A stretch of DNA of 64,000 bases from Phycicoccus avicenniae (GTDB lineage: Bacteria; Actinomycetota; Actinomycetes; Actinomycetales; Dermatophilaceae): contig NZ_JAGSNF010000001.1 of NCBI RefSeq assembly GCF_018139485.1, positions 62,001 to 126,000 on the forward strand. Reading direction: 5' to 3'. The notes beneath the pieces were generated by a model. That model was given only the letters and a program-made list of their open reading frames with translations, made no database searches and was not told the origin of the DNA. Of this stretch, positions 10,180 to 18,601 are shown in pieces (positions within the stretch are counted from its first letter, which is position 1; each line of letters begins with the position of its first letter). Both the position numbers and the translations under genes were made by a program.

Positions 10180-11355
10180 TCAGCCCCAGATCGCCTCGGC
10201 CCACTCCGGGTGGTCGACGAACGGGTTGCGGTTGCCCTGCCACGTCGCGTGGATGCGGTCGTTCCGGCGCATCTCGAACGCGTCGACGGGGTCCTGGGCG
10301 TTCCACGCGAGCAGCTCGGAGATCCGCCCCATCCGAGGGGCGCTGCCGTTGTCGACGAGGTCGTTCACCTCGAGGTCGGGCCGGCCGGCGTCGCCCTCCC
10401 AGCGGACCGCCATGTAGAGGACCATCCGGGCGACGTCGCCCTTGACGGCGTCCGGCGGCTCGAAGGAGTCGGCGTCGGTGAGGCAGCCGGAGCATCCCGC
10501 GACCGCGCCGCCGCCCTCGTCGAAGTCCTTGTTGCCCCGGGTCCCGTTCACCTGGACGTCGGTCGGCCGCAGGTGGTGCACGTCGGTGCCGGGTCCGGTG
10601 GCGGTGCCGAAGTCGCCGTGCGACTTCGCCCAGACGTGCTCGCGGTTCCAGTCACCGACGTCGCCCCCGTTGAGCGACTTCGACCGGGACTCGCCGGAGT
10701 AGAGCAGCCGGACGTTCGCGCTGTTCGCCGGGTCCTCGTCGGTGTCCTTCAGCGCGTCCCAGACCTGGGAGTAGGACAGGGCTTGCGCGTCGTCGACGAT
10801 GTCGTGGAGCTCGGCCTTGAGCGCCGCGCCGGTGAGGCCGACCGCCGACGCGTAGTACGTGTCGTCCCAGGGGCCGTCACCGGTGGGCGGAGGGTCGCCG
10901 GGGTCCCCTGGGTCGCCCGGGTCACCGCCGTCGGCCCGCGCGATCGCCGTCGGGCTCTTGAGCCCGGCGTGCGAGAAGTAGGCCTCGAGAGGCCCCGTGA
11001 CGTCGACCCGGTCGCCGAGCAGGTCGGGGTTCGACCGCAGCCCCCAGGCGTCCCGGAACCCCGATGTCAGCTGGACGTAGAGCATCCGGCCCGGGTCGGT
11101 CTCGGACGCGGAGTCGGCGAGCGCGAGGGCGTAGTCGTTCGGGAAGCCCGAGCGGACGACCGTCGTCGTCGCCGTGGGCTGGCCGACGACGTAGCCGCGG
11201 ACCGTCTGCGCCGACCCGTCCTGCTGCGCGGCACCCTGGGCGACCGTGAGGGGGCCGGCGGCCTGGGAGGACGGTGCGGCGAGTCCGATGGAGAGGAGGA
11301 GGGCGGCCGCGAGGATGAGCCACGCGGGTCGGCGGGTGCTGGTGTCGGTCGTCAC
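10180..11355 (-). CDS. Secreted nuclease: OB-fold-like N-domain plus endonuclease I domain
   Basis: 391 residues from the GTG at 11355. That start places a basic N-terminus and hydrophobic signal peptide (about residues 11-32, cleavage near SQA) at the front; upstream frame to 11514 does not look coding. Residues ~35-140 resemble the OB-fold/DUF6359 domain of Bacillus-type extracellular nucleases (VRGYVVGQ, LADSASETDPGRMLYVQL, WGLRSNPDLLGDRVDVTGPL, EAYF). A GDPGDPGDPPP linker follows. Residues ~165-391 form an endonuclease I (PF04231-type) domain with NREHVWAKSHGDF, the His-containing HHLRPTD and NKDFDEGG. Likely role is non-specific extracellular DNA/RNA degradation. Confidence 0.88.
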   Translation of the reverse strand: MTTDTSTRRPAWLILAAALLLSIGLAAPSSQAAGPLTVAQGAAQQDGSAQTVRGYVVGQPTATTTVVRSGFPNDYALALADSASETDPGRMLYVQLTSGFRDAWGLRSNPDLLGDRVDVTGPLEAYFSHAGLKSPTAIARADGGDPGDPGDPGDPPPTGDGPWDDTYYASAVGLTGAALKAELHDIVDDAQALSYSQVWDALKDTDEDPANSANVRLLYSGESRSKSLNGGDVGDWNREHVWAKSHGDFGTATGPGTDVHHLRPTDVQVNGTRGNKDFDEGGGAVAGCSGCLTDADSFEPPDAVKGDVARMVLYMAVRWEGDAGRPDLEVNDLVDNGSAPRMGRISELLAWNAQDPVDAFEMRRNDRIHATWQGNRNPFVDHPEWAEAIWG

Positions 11356-11559
11356 GGTCGACGACCCTGCCGGACGGCGGGCCGTGGCGGGTGTCCCCCG
11401 GGTAAGCATCCGGTCAGGACTCCACCTCCGTCGGCCCAGGCGATGGTCAGGACATCCGTCCGAGGGCCCGAGACGCAGCCCGGCCGGGCCCCTGGGCCCA
11501 CCGCGGATGAGCACCGGGACTCATGTGCCGGGACCGGGGTGGCTGCGACGCTGGGCGGT

Positions 11560-11961
11560 ATGAGTGCAGCACCCCTGCCGGTGAGCGCGGGCGCGACGGC
11601 GCCGGTGCTACCGGTCGACACCGACCGCCTGCGTCACGTCGTCGCCCGCCGGTGGGCCGTCGCGGTGCTCAGCCTCGGGACGGCCGGTCTCGCGGCGTGG
11701 GCGGCAACCACGATGCTCGGCGCCTGGATCGTCCTCGCCGGGGTGCGCACGGTGACCGGATCGACCCTGGCCGAGGTCGACCCGACCGGTCTCGTGCCGT
11801 CTTTCCTCCCCGTGCTGCTCGCCGGGTGGTGCGTCGGGCTGGCTGCCACCGCCGCGATCTCCCGAGGCCGTGCCCTTCCCGCGGAGGTCGCCGGCGCGGG
11901 CGCGGGCGGGGTCGGCGTCCTCGCCGGCCTCCTCGTCCTCGTCGTCACCGGTGCGGCCTGA
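11560..11961 (+). CDS. Small membrane protein, unknown function
   Basis: 133 residues from the ATG at 11560, with three hydrophobic helices: about 31-60, 75-96 and 104-130. The N-terminal 25 residues are Ala/Pro-rich. No family is recognisable. The gene is isolated, divergent from the nuclease across about 200 bases in which I see no feature, and ends nine bases before the convergent isochorismatase-like gene. A longer upstream frame exists but lacks coding character. Confidence 0.65.
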   Translation: MSAAPLPVSAGATAPVLPVDTDRLRHVVARRWAVAVLSLGTAGLAAWAATTMLGAWIVLAGVRTVTGSTLAEVDPTGLVPSFLPVLLAGWCVGLAATAAISRGRALPAEVAGAGAGGVGVLAGLLVLVVTGAA

Positions 11962-11970
11962 GACCCGCCG

Positions 11971-12573
11971 TCAGACGACCGTGACCTGCGGCGCGTAGAG
12001 GGCCATCGCCTCGAGCGCCCGCTCGTGGTTCTCGACGCTCGATCCCGCGCACGCGTCGGCGACGACCTCGACGGTCATCCCGGCGTCGGCGAGCGGCAGC
12101 ACGGTCGACAGGACGCAGCAGTCCGTCGCGACGCCCGCGACCGTCACGCGGGCCCCAGCGGGCAGCACGTCCCGCAGGACCTGCCCCTTGCCGAAGGTCC
12201 CGGCGGTCACCGTCGTGCCGGCCGCACCGCGCAGCACCGGGACTACGGCGTAGAGCGGGTCCTCGTCGGGCACGAGCGCGAAGTCCCACTCCTCGTAGTA
12301 GGTCGACCACGAGCCGCCGATCGAGGGGTCGGCGACGAACCGGGTCGTGACGGTCCGGGCGGGCCCGAACCGCTCGGCGAGGGCGACGACGCGTGGCTCG
12401 ACGTCCGCCCACATCGGCGAGCCCCACGGCGAGGTCGTCGGGTCGGCGAAGACGACCTGCGGGTCGACGAGGACGAGACGGTCGGTGACCGCCGGGAGGG
12501 GGGTCGTCGGACGACGAGGGTCGTCGGACGGAGACGTCATCGGACGACGAGGGTCGTCGGACGGAGACGTCAT
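11971..12573 (-). CDS. Isochorismatase-like cysteine hydrolase
   Basis: Alpha/beta cysteine hydrolase (isochorismatase/nicotinamidase superfamily), 200 residues from the ATG at 12573 or 189 from the in-frame ATG at 12540. The catalytic Asp is in LVLVDPQVVF, the Lys in TFGKGQVL and the nucleophile Cys in GVATDCCVLSTVLPLADAG. The first ATG overlaps the permease stop (ATGA), so it is probably translated by coupling. An exact 33-bp duplication creates both starts and an 11-residue repeat, MTSPSDDPRRP. Given the coupled NCS1 permease, an amidase acting on a nucleobase-derived or related amide is plausible but unproven. Confidence 0.85.
   Translation of the reverse strand: MTSPSDDPRRPMTSPSDDPRRPTTPLPAVTDRLVLVDPQVVFADPTTSPWGSPMWADVEPRVVALAERFGPARTVTTRFVADPSIGGSWSTYYEEWDFALVPDEDPLYAVVPVLRGAAGTTVTAGTFGKGQVLRDVLPAGARVTVAGVATDCCVLSTVLPLADAGMTVEVVADACAGSSVENHERALEAMALYAPQVTVV
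12508..12573 (-). repeat. Exact 33-bp tandem duplication covering a start codon
   Basis: 12508-12540 and 12541-12573 are identical 33-base units. Read on the minus strand, each starts ATGACGTCTCCGTCCGACGA and encodes MTSPSDDPRRP. The unit length is divisible by three, so both ATGs are in frame with the hydrolase. The upstream copy overlaps the end of the permease gene by four bases. Confidence 0.95.
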
Positions 12574-14078
12574 CGGACGGCGGGGTCGGCGGCCGCGTCG
12601 GAGGCCGTCCCGGAGGGGTCCACCGGCGTGGCCTCCTGGCGCCGCACGGTGGCCCGCCGGAGCACGAGCGAGCCGAGCAGGCCGAGGACGAGCGCGACGA
12701 CGACGCCGATGTTCGCCGCCGCCCAGGTGCCCTCCCGACCGCCGAGCGGGCCGAGCAGGTAGCCCTGCCAGTTGTTCCAGGACGCGGCCTCCGCGAAGCC
12801 GTTGACGACCAGGCCCCAGCCGACGACCGACGCCACGACGAGGGTGACGGTGGCGACGACGTCCCACGACCCGTACCGCCCGCGGGTCGTGAAGAGGTCG
12901 TCGTCGGCGTAGTCGCGCCGGCGCAGCCAGATGTCACCGATCATCAGGCCGGCCCATGCGGCGAGCGGCACCCCGAGCGTGATGAGGAAGGACTGGAACG
13001 GGCCGATGAAGCTCTGGGCGAAGAAGACGACCCACACCGTGCCGGCGGTGAGGATCAGCCCGTCGACGAACGCCGCGGACGTCCGCGGGATGCGCACGCC
13101 GAGCGAGAGGAGGGTGAGCCCGGAGGAGTAGATGCCGAGGACCGCGCCCGAGACGAGCGAGAGGACGACGGCGACGAGGAAGAGGACGAGCATCCACGTG
13201 GGGAGCAGCGTCGCGAGGGTGCCGATCGGGTCGTCGCCGATGCCCTCGAGGAGCGCGGGGTCCGACCCGGCGAGCAGCAGACCGTAGACGACGAGGACGA
13301 CCGGGGCGACGGCGCCGCCGACGGTGTTCCACGCGACGACCGCCCCGCCGGAGGCGTCCCGGCGCTGGTAGCGCGACCAGTCCGCGGCGATGTTGATCCA
13401 GCCGAGACCGAAGCCGGTCATCACCATGACGAGCGCCCCGACCACAGCTTGCGGCGGCCCCGAGGGCAGCGCGGTGACGGCCGACCAGTCGACGTGGTCG
13501 AGGGTGAGGAGGACGTAGGCGAGCGTCACGGCCCCCGTCACCCACGTGAGGACCGACTGCATCCGCATGATGACGTGGTACCCGGCGACCGACGCGGCGA
13601 CGACGAGCCCGGCGACGACGGCCGCGGCGAGCACCTGGGTGGTCGTCCCCCCGCCCCAGCCGAGGCGCTCGAAGATCGTCGAGGTCGCGAGCACGGCGAG
13701 GATCGCGAGGAAGGTCTCCCAGCCGATCGAGGTGAGCCACGAGACGACGCCCGGCACCTTCTGGCCGGTGACCCCGAACGTGGCGCGGGAGAGGATCATC
13801 GTCGGGGCCGACCCCCGCTTGCCGGCGATGGCGATGACCCCGCACAGGGCGAACGAGGCGGTGATGCCGGCGACGGCGACGACCGCGCCCTGCCAGAACG
13901 AGATGCCGAAGTACAGGACGAAGGCGGCGTAGCTGATCCCGAAGACCGAGATGTTCGCCGCGAACCACGGCCAGAAGAGGTCGTGCGGGGAGGCGGTGCG
14001 CTCGGCCTCGTCGATGACCTCGATGCCGGTCGTCTCGACCCCGAGCCGCCGGGTCTCCGCTGCGCTGGAGGTGCTCAT
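12570..14078 (-). CDS. NCS1-family purine/cytosine permease
   Basis: 502-residue NCS1 transporter with about twelve membrane helices, which imports nucleobases or related compounds by proton or sodium symport. Family features are a hydrophilic N-terminus, FWPWFAANISVFGISYAAF near residues 36-54, the substrate/cation region with SRATFGVTGQKVPGVVSWL, NIAADWSRY, and IGDIWLRRRDY near the C-terminus. Length matches CodB-like permeases with an N-terminal extension. It is the first gene of a two-gene operon with the isochorismatase-like hydrolase. The substrate cannot be assigned from sequence alone. Confidence 0.93.
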   Translation of the reverse strand: MSTSSAAETRRLGVETTGIEVIDEAERTASPHDLFWPWFAANISVFGISYAAFVLYFGISFWQGAVVAVAGITASFALCGVIAIAGKRGSAPTMILSRATFGVTGQKVPGVVSWLTSIGWETFLAILAVLATSTIFERLGWGGGTTTQVLAAAVVAGLVVAASVAGYHVIMRMQSVLTWVTGAVTLAYVLLTLDHVDWSAVTALPSGPPQAVVGALVMVMTGFGLGWINIAADWSRYQRRDASGGAVVAWNTVGGAVAPVVLVVYGLLLAGSDPALLEGIGDDPIGTLATLLPTWMLVLFLVAVVLSLVSGAVLGIYSSGLTLLSLGVRIPRTSAAFVDGLILTAGTVWVVFFAQSFIGPFQSFLITLGVPLAAWAGLMIGDIWLRRRDYADDDLFTTRGRYGSWDVVATVTLVVASVVGWGLVVNGFAEAASWNNWQGYLLGPLGGREGTWAAANIGVVVALVLGLLGSLVLRRATVRRQEATPVDPSGTASDAAADPAVR

Positions 14079-14186
14079 GTCGCGAGCATGGCAGACCGGC
14101 GGCGGTCCGGACCGGGTGAAGTCGGCACGACGTCGACCGCCGGGCCGGGGCCCGGTGTCGCGAAGGGAGTCAGGCGGTCGGCGGCG

Positions 14187-14375
14187 TCACCGCTCGCCGG
14201 ACGCCCACTGACCGTAGTCGTCCTCGTCCTCCCAGTCGCTCGGCCGGGGCCGCTCGTCCTGGTCGGACTGTGAGTGCAGTTCTCGCTCAAGCGCTGAGAG
14301 ATCGGTGTCCGGGCTGAAGTACTTCAGCTCGCGGGCGACCTTCGTCTGCTTGGCCTTGGCTCGGCCGCGCCCCAT
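14187..14375 (-). CDS. DUF3073 family small protein
   Basis: 62 residues beginning MGRGRAKAKQTKVARELKY, the signature of the actinobacterial DUF3073 family. A basic N-terminus is followed by an acidic C-terminus (DWEDEDDYGQW). The ATG at 14375 is chosen because the family starts exactly there; a longer frame to 14498 is not conserved-looking. Function is unknown; members are widely conserved single-copy genes in actinobacteria. Between this gene and 14586 there is only the palindrome listed separately. Confidence 0.9.
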   Translation of the reverse strand: MGRGRAKAKQTKVARELKYFSPDTDLSALERELHSQSDQDERPRPSDWEDEDDYGQWASGER

Positions 14376-14473
14376 GGCGTGACCCCCTCGTGCGTCTGCC
14401 GGGGCGGCATCACTCGGTGGGACGACCCTGTCGGGGGTCATCCCACGTCGCGGAGCGGCTCCGGGGATGGTGT

Positions 14474-14500
14474 GCATATCGTGCCGCCAACGATACATGC
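14474..14500. promoter_or_regulatory. AT-richer imperfect palindrome upstream of DUF3073 gene
   Basis: GCATATCGT (14474-14482) faces ACGATACATGC (14490-14500) with two extra bases in the right arm. It is a local dip in GC about 100 bases upstream of the DUF3073 start, so it may be part of that promoter or an operator. No clear -35/-10 pair can be fixed. Confidence 0.4.
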
Positions 14501-14586
14501 CACGGGGACGGTTGGGCGACGCGACGTGGCGTCCCGCTCGCGCCGCGCGCCTCCCGACGTCCCGGGTGGCGGGCCGTCGTCCCGCT

Positions 14587-15675
14587 CTACGAGACGTCCG
14601 GGGAGGAGCGTGGCAGCCAGGGGGTCGCCCCGCCGCCCGCCATCCGCTCCTCGGCGAGCCGGTCCGCCGCGACGGCCGGGGTCGAGCCGTCGGCCTCGGC
14701 CGCCGCGAGCACCGCGAGGGTGCTGTCGAAGATCGCCTGGGTGCGCCCGGCCGCCCGCTCCATGTCGAAGCCGTGCAGCTCGTCGCTCACCTGGATGACG
14801 CCGCCCGCGTTGACGAGGAAGTCCGGGGTGTAGACGACGCCCCGTCGGGCGAGCAGGTCCGCGACGCCCGGGTGCGCGAGCTGGTTGTTGGCCCCGCCGC
14901 AGACGACCGTCGCCCGCAGGTCGGCGACGACGTCATCGTCGAGGGCGCCCCCGAGGGCGTTCGGGCTGAAGACGTCGAGCGGGGACCGGGCGAGGACGTC
15001 GGCGTCCTCAGCGGCGGCGACGTCGGGGTGGCGGGCGCGGACGGCGTCGACGGCGGCCGGGTCGACGTCGGTGACGACGATCTCGGCGCCGTCCTCGACG
15101 AGGTGGTCGACGAGCCGACGCCCGACCTTGCCGACGCCGGCGATCCCGACCCGTCGACCGGCGAGGGACGGCACGCCCCACAGGTGCTGCGCCGCGGCGC
15201 GCATGCCCTGGAACACCCCGAGGGCGGTGAGCACGGAGGAGTCCCCGGCGCCACCCCGCTCGGGGGAGCGGCCGGTCGCCCACCGGGTCTCCTCGGCGAC
15301 GACGTCCATGTCGGGGACGTAGGTGCCGACGTCGCACGCGGTGACGTAGCGCCCCGCGAGCGACTCGACGAACCGGCCGTACGCCCGCAGCAGCTGCGGG
15401 GTCTTCGCGGTGTGCGGGTCGCCGACGATGACCGCCTTGCCGCCCCCGTGGGCGAGGCCGGCGAGGGCGTTCTTGTACGACATCGCCCGGGACAGCCGCA
15501 GCACGTCGCCGACCGCCGCGTCGAGCGTCGGGTACGGATGGAAGCGGGTCCCGCCGAGGGCCGGGCCGAGGGCGGTGGAGTGGACCGCGATGACGGCGTG
15601 CAGCCCGGTGTCGGTGTCCGAGCAGAAGACGACCTGCTCGTGCCCGGCGAGGTCGACGAGGTCCGTGGGGGCCAT
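14587..15675 (-). CDS. Leucine/valine-type amino acid dehydrogenase
   Basis: 362-residue Glu/Leu/Phe/Val dehydrogenase family enzyme, catalysing NAD-dependent reversible deamination of a branched-chain amino acid to its 2-oxo acid. The two active-site lysines of leucine dehydrogenases fall at K68 ([12 protein letters not shown]) and K80 (HGGGKAVI), the same numbers as in Bacillus LeuDH. The glycine-rich dinucleotide motif is [12 protein letters not shown], and NPNALGGAL-like SPNALGG and [11 protein letters not shown] follow. The ATG at 15675 fits family length. Streptomyces valine dehydrogenase is the closest type I recall. It is monocistronic and divergent from the VOC gene. Confidence 0.92.
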   Translation of the reverse strand: MAPTDLVDLAGHEQVVFCSDTDTGLHAVIAVHSTALGPALGGTRFHPYPTLDAAVGDVLRLSRAMSYKNALAGLAHGGGKAVIVGDPHTAKTPQLLRAYGRFVESLAGRYVTACDVGTYVPDMDVVAEETRWATGRSPERGGAGDSSVLTALGVFQGMRAAAQHLWGVPSLAGRRVGIAGVGKVGRRLVDHLVEDGAEIVVTDVDPAAVDAVRARHPDVAAAEDADVLARSPLDVFSPNALGGALDDDVVADLRATVVCGGANNQLAHPGVADLLARRGVVYTPDFLVNAGGVIQVSDELHGFDMERAAGRTQAIFDSTLAVLAAAEADGSTPAVAADRLAEERMAGGGATPWLPRSSPDVS

Positions 15676-15837
15676 GGCGTCCACGGTAGCCCCGTTCCCG
15701 CCCGCGGCCCTGTCCACGGCCCGTCCGCCGACCCCTCCGGCCGGACGGGGCCCGGACGCGGACGGCGCGATAGACCGGTGGGAGGAGCACCCGCGGTGGC
15801 GTCCGCCGCCCCGGGCCCCACGACGAAGGAGTCGACG

Positions 15838-16236
15838 ATGGCCTTCCCCGGCATCCAGCACGTCGCGGTGACCGTGAGCGACCTCGAGCGCAGCACCCGG
15901 TGGTACGCGGCGCTCTTCGACGCCGAGCCCGTGCTCGACGAGGACGAGGAGGGCGGCCGGTTCCACCACACGGTCTTCGCCCTCGACGGCGGTCAGCTGT
16001 TCGGGTTGCACACCCACCAGGGGCGCGAGTCCGGCGACACGTTCGACGAGGAGCGCACCGGCCTCGACCACGTCGGGTTCGCGGTCGGGTCGGTCGAGGA
16101 GCTGCACGACTGGGTCCGTCGGCTCGACGACCTCGGGGTGGCGCACGGGGAGGTGAAGTCCGCCGGCTACGGGACCGGCGTCTCCTTCCGCGACCCCGAC
16201 GGCATCGCCCTCGAGCTCTTCGTCGGCGCCGGCTGA
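15838..16236 (+). CDS. VOC-family (glyoxalase/dioxygenase fold) protein
   Basis: 132 residues forming one vicinal-oxygen-chelate domain with two beta-alpha-beta-beta-beta halves. It begins [20 protein letters not shown], the metal-ligand His region, with [18 protein letters not shown] in the second half and [12 protein letters not shown] at the end. Likely metal ligands are H8 in QHVAV, H77-region LDHVGF and the Glu in ALELF. The start is the ATG at 15838 behind AAGGAG. Substrate is unknown; possible roles are glyoxalase, antibiotic resistance or epimerase-like. Confidence 0.9.
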   Translation: MAFPGIQHVAVTVSDLERSTRWYAALFDAEPVLDEDEEGGRFHHTVFALDGGQLFGLHTHQGRESGDTFDEERTGLDHVGFAVGSVEELHDWVRRLDDLGVAHGEVKSAGYGTGVSFRDPDGIALELFVGAG

Positions 16237-16293
16237 GCGTGGCGTCGCGCACGCCCCCTCGGATCCGTCGCGCGCCTGGGGCAGGATGGCGGC

Positions 16294-17331
16294 ATGACGG
16301 CATCGAGCGGGCTGCGGGTCGGGTACAAGGCGTCGGCGGAGCAGTTCGCCCCGGGTGAGCTGGCGGGGTTCGCGGTGCTGGCGGAGGAGGTGGGGCTGGA
16401 CTCGGTGACGATCAGTGACCACTTCCAGCCGTGGCGGCTGGAGGGTGGGCACGCGCCGAGCAGCCTGGCGTGGATGCCGTGGGTGCTGGCCCGTACGGAG
16501 CGGGTGATGGTCGGGACGTCGGTGCTGACCCCGACGTTCCGGTACAACCCGCCGGTGCTGGCGCAGGCGTTCGCGACGATGGCCTGCCTCGCCCCGGGCC
16601 GGGTGATGCTCGGTGTCGGGACCGGGGAGGCGTTGAACGAGATCGCGGTCGGGTCCGTCACCGGAGGGCAGTGGCCGGAGTTCAAGGAGCGGTTCGCCCG
16701 GCTGCGGGAGTCGGTGACCCTGATGCGGCGGCTGTGGAGCGAGGATCGGGTGAGCTTCGAGGGGGAGTACTACCGGACCGAGGACGCCGCGGTCTACGAC
16801 CGGCCCGAGGTCCCGGTGCCGGTGTACGTCGCCGCGGGTGGGCCGATGGTCGCCCGGTACGCCGGCCGGTACGGCGAGGGGTTCATCTGCACCTCCGGCA
16901 AGGGCGAGGAGCTCTACCGCGACCAGCTGCTCCCGGCGGTCGACGAAGGACTGGAGAAGAAGGGCCGGTCCCGTGGGGAGATCGACCGGATGATCGAGGT
17001 CAAGGTCTCCTGGGACCCCGACCCCGACAAGGCGCTGGAGAACTGCCGGTTCTGGGCGCCGCTGTCCCTCACGGCCGAGCAGAAGCACTCCATCCACTCC
17101 CCGGCACAGATGGAACACGCCGCCGACGCGCTCCCGATCGCGCAGGTCGCCAAGCGGTGGGTCGTCGCCTCCGACCCCCAGGACGTCGTCGACGCCCTGA
17201 AGTTCTACACCGACCTCGGGTTCGACCACCTCGTCGTCCACGGCCCCGGCCACGACCAGGAGCGCTTCCTGACCACCTTCGCCGAGCAGGTCCTGCCCGG
17301 CGTCCGCGAGCTCGTCCCCACCACCCGATGA
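16294..17331 (+). CDS. fgd: F420-dependent glucose-6-phosphate dehydrogenase
   Basis: 345-residue luciferase-like F420 oxidoreductase that oxidises glucose-6-phosphate to 6-phosphogluconolactone and makes F420H2. It matches mycobacterial Fgd1 closely from memory: [12 protein letters not shown]-like start, SDHFQPW (D42, H43, W47 correspond to the active-site Asp39/His40/Trp44), [24 protein letters not shown] (E112 for Glu109), [11 protein letters not shown] and [13 protein letters not shown]. The stop overlaps the next gene by ATGA. The first third uses CTG and GTG codons, whereas neighbours favour CTC and GTC, which hints at a different history. No F420 synthesis gene is in the window. Confidence 0.95.
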   Translation: MTASSGLRVGYKASAEQFAPGELAGFAVLAEEVGLDSVTISDHFQPWRLEGGHAPSSLAWMPWVLARTERVMVGTSVLTPTFRYNPPVLAQAFATMACLAPGRVMLGVGTGEALNEIAVGSVTGGQWPEFKERFARLRESVTLMRRLWSEDRVSFEGEYYRTEDAAVYDRPEVPVPVYVAAGGPMVARYAGRYGEGFICTSGKGEELYRDQLLPAVDEGLEKKGRSRGEIDRMIEVKVSWDPDPDKALENCRFWAPLSLTAEQKHSIHSPAQMEHAADALPIAQVAKRWVVASDPQDVVDALKFYTDLGFDHLVVHGPGHDQERFLTTFAEQVLPGVRELVPTTR

Positions 17332-18482
17332 CCGAACCCGCCGGCGGTCCGGGGGGTGGGCCGCTCGCCGGCGTCCGGGTCGTCGAGCTGGGTGGCATCG
17401 GCCCCGGCCCCTTCGCGGCGACCTACCTCGCCGAGCTCGGGGCCGACGTCGTGCGCGTCGACCGGCCGGGCGACGACGGCCCGCTCGCCACCGGCAGCGG
17501 GCTGCGGCGCTCGCGCCCGAGCATCGCCGTCGACCTCAAGCACCCCGACGGCGTCACCGTCGTCCGGCGCCTCCTCGCGGACGCCGACGTCCTCCTCGAG
17601 GGGTTCCGGCCGGGCGTGCTCGAGCGCCTCGGGCTCGCGCCGGACGACCTCCTCGCGGACAACCCCGGCCTCGTCGTGGGGCGGATGACCGGGTGGGGAC
17701 AGGACGGGCCGTGGGCGCCGCGGGCCGGGCACGACATCACCTACGCGGCGGTGTCCGGGACGCTCCACGCGATGGGGACACCGGAGCGGCCGGTGGCCCC
17801 GCCGCCGGTCGTCGCCGACTTCGCGGGCGGCTCGATGTACCTCGTCGCCGGGGTGCTCGCGGCGCTGGTCTCCCGGGCCGGGACCGGGCGCGGGCAGGTC
17901 GTCGACACGGCGATGGTCGACGGGGCCGCGCACCTCCTCACGAGCGTCCACGCGATGCTCGGGCAGGGGACGTGGACCGACGCCCGGCAGGCCAACGTCC
18001 TCGACGGCGGTGCCCCCTTCTACGACGTGTACCCCTGCGCCGACGGCCGGTTCGTCGCGGTCGGCGCCCTGGAGCCGCAGTTCTTCGCCGAGCTCCTCGA
18101 CGTGCTCGGGGTCGAGGTCGACGGCGAGCAGTACGACCGCGCGACGTGGCCCGCCCAGCGCGCGGCGTTCACGGAGGCGTTCGCGGCGCGGACCCGGGAC
18201 GACTGGGCCGAGATGTTCGAGAGCACCGACGCGTGCGTCGCCCCGGTCCTGTCGCTCGACGAGGCGCGGGCGCACCCGCACCTCGCCGCCCGGGGGACGT
18301 TCGCCGACGGCGTGGGGTACCCGGTGCCGGTCGCGGGTCCGCGCTTCTCGGGGACGCCGGCCGCGCCTCCCGGCCGCGAGCCGGTCGTGGGCGCCGACAC
18401 CGAGCGGGTGCTGCGCGTGCGGGGGTTCTCCGCCGACGAGGTCGCCGCGCTCGTGGCCTCGGGCGCCGTGCACCAGGCCTGA
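17328..18482 (+). CDS. CaiB/BaiF family CoA transferase (alpha-methylacyl-CoA racemase-like)
   Basis: 384-residue class III CoA-transferase family protein. It begins with [34 protein letters not shown], split around residues 14-50, and has [13 protein letters not shown], the [17 protein letters not shown] block and [19 protein letters not shown]. The His and Asp in the last two correspond to catalytic residues of mycobacterial alpha-methylacyl-CoA racemase, so racemisation of 2-methylacyl-CoA is likelier than CoA transfer. It is translationally coupled to fgd. It ends before a strong hairpin shared with the convergent hydrolase. Confidence 0.9.
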   Translation: MTEPAGGPGGGPLAGVRVVELGGIGPGPFAATYLAELGADVVRVDRPGDDGPLATGSGLRRSRPSIAVDLKHPDGVTVVRRLLADADVLLEGFRPGVLERLGLAPDDLLADNPGLVVGRMTGWGQDGPWAPRAGHDITYAAVSGTLHAMGTPERPVAPPPVVADFAGGSMYLVAGVLAALVSRAGTGRGQVVDTAMVDGAAHLLTSVHAMLGQGTWTDARQANVLDGGAPFYDVYPCADGRFVAVGALEPQFFAELLDVLGVEVDGEQYDRATWPAQRAAFTEAFAARTRDDWAEMFESTDACVAPVLSLDEARAHPHLAARGTFADGVGYPVPVAGPRFSGTPAAPPGREPVVGADTERVLRVRGFSADEVAALVASGAVHQA

Positions 18483-18555
18483 CCGGCGCCGGCCGGGCCC
18501 CGGTGCCCGGTCCCCACCTCGTCCGCGTGCGCGCCGTGGGGACTCGTCGACGTCC

Positions 18556-18601
18556 CGCGTGGAGGATCTCCGGGGTCAGGACCCCGGGAGACCTCCACGC
18601 G
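18556..18601. terminator. Long inverted repeat overlapping the 3' end of the SGNH hydrolase gene
   Basis: CGCGTGGAGG...CTCCGGGGTC (from 18556) faces GACCCCGGGAG...CCTCCACGCG (to 18601), about 20 base pairs with small internal mismatches. The loop centre coincides with the hydrolase stop codon (18576-18578), so the right arm encodes that protein's last residues. It lies 74 bases past the convergent CoA-transferase stop and likely terminates both transcripts. Confidence 0.85.

Noticed and set aside
12931-14273. Plus-strand open frames across the NCS1 permease
   Set aside because: Antisense shadows; Arg/Gly/Asp-rich translations with no family signal while the minus strand encodes a clear twelve-helix permease.
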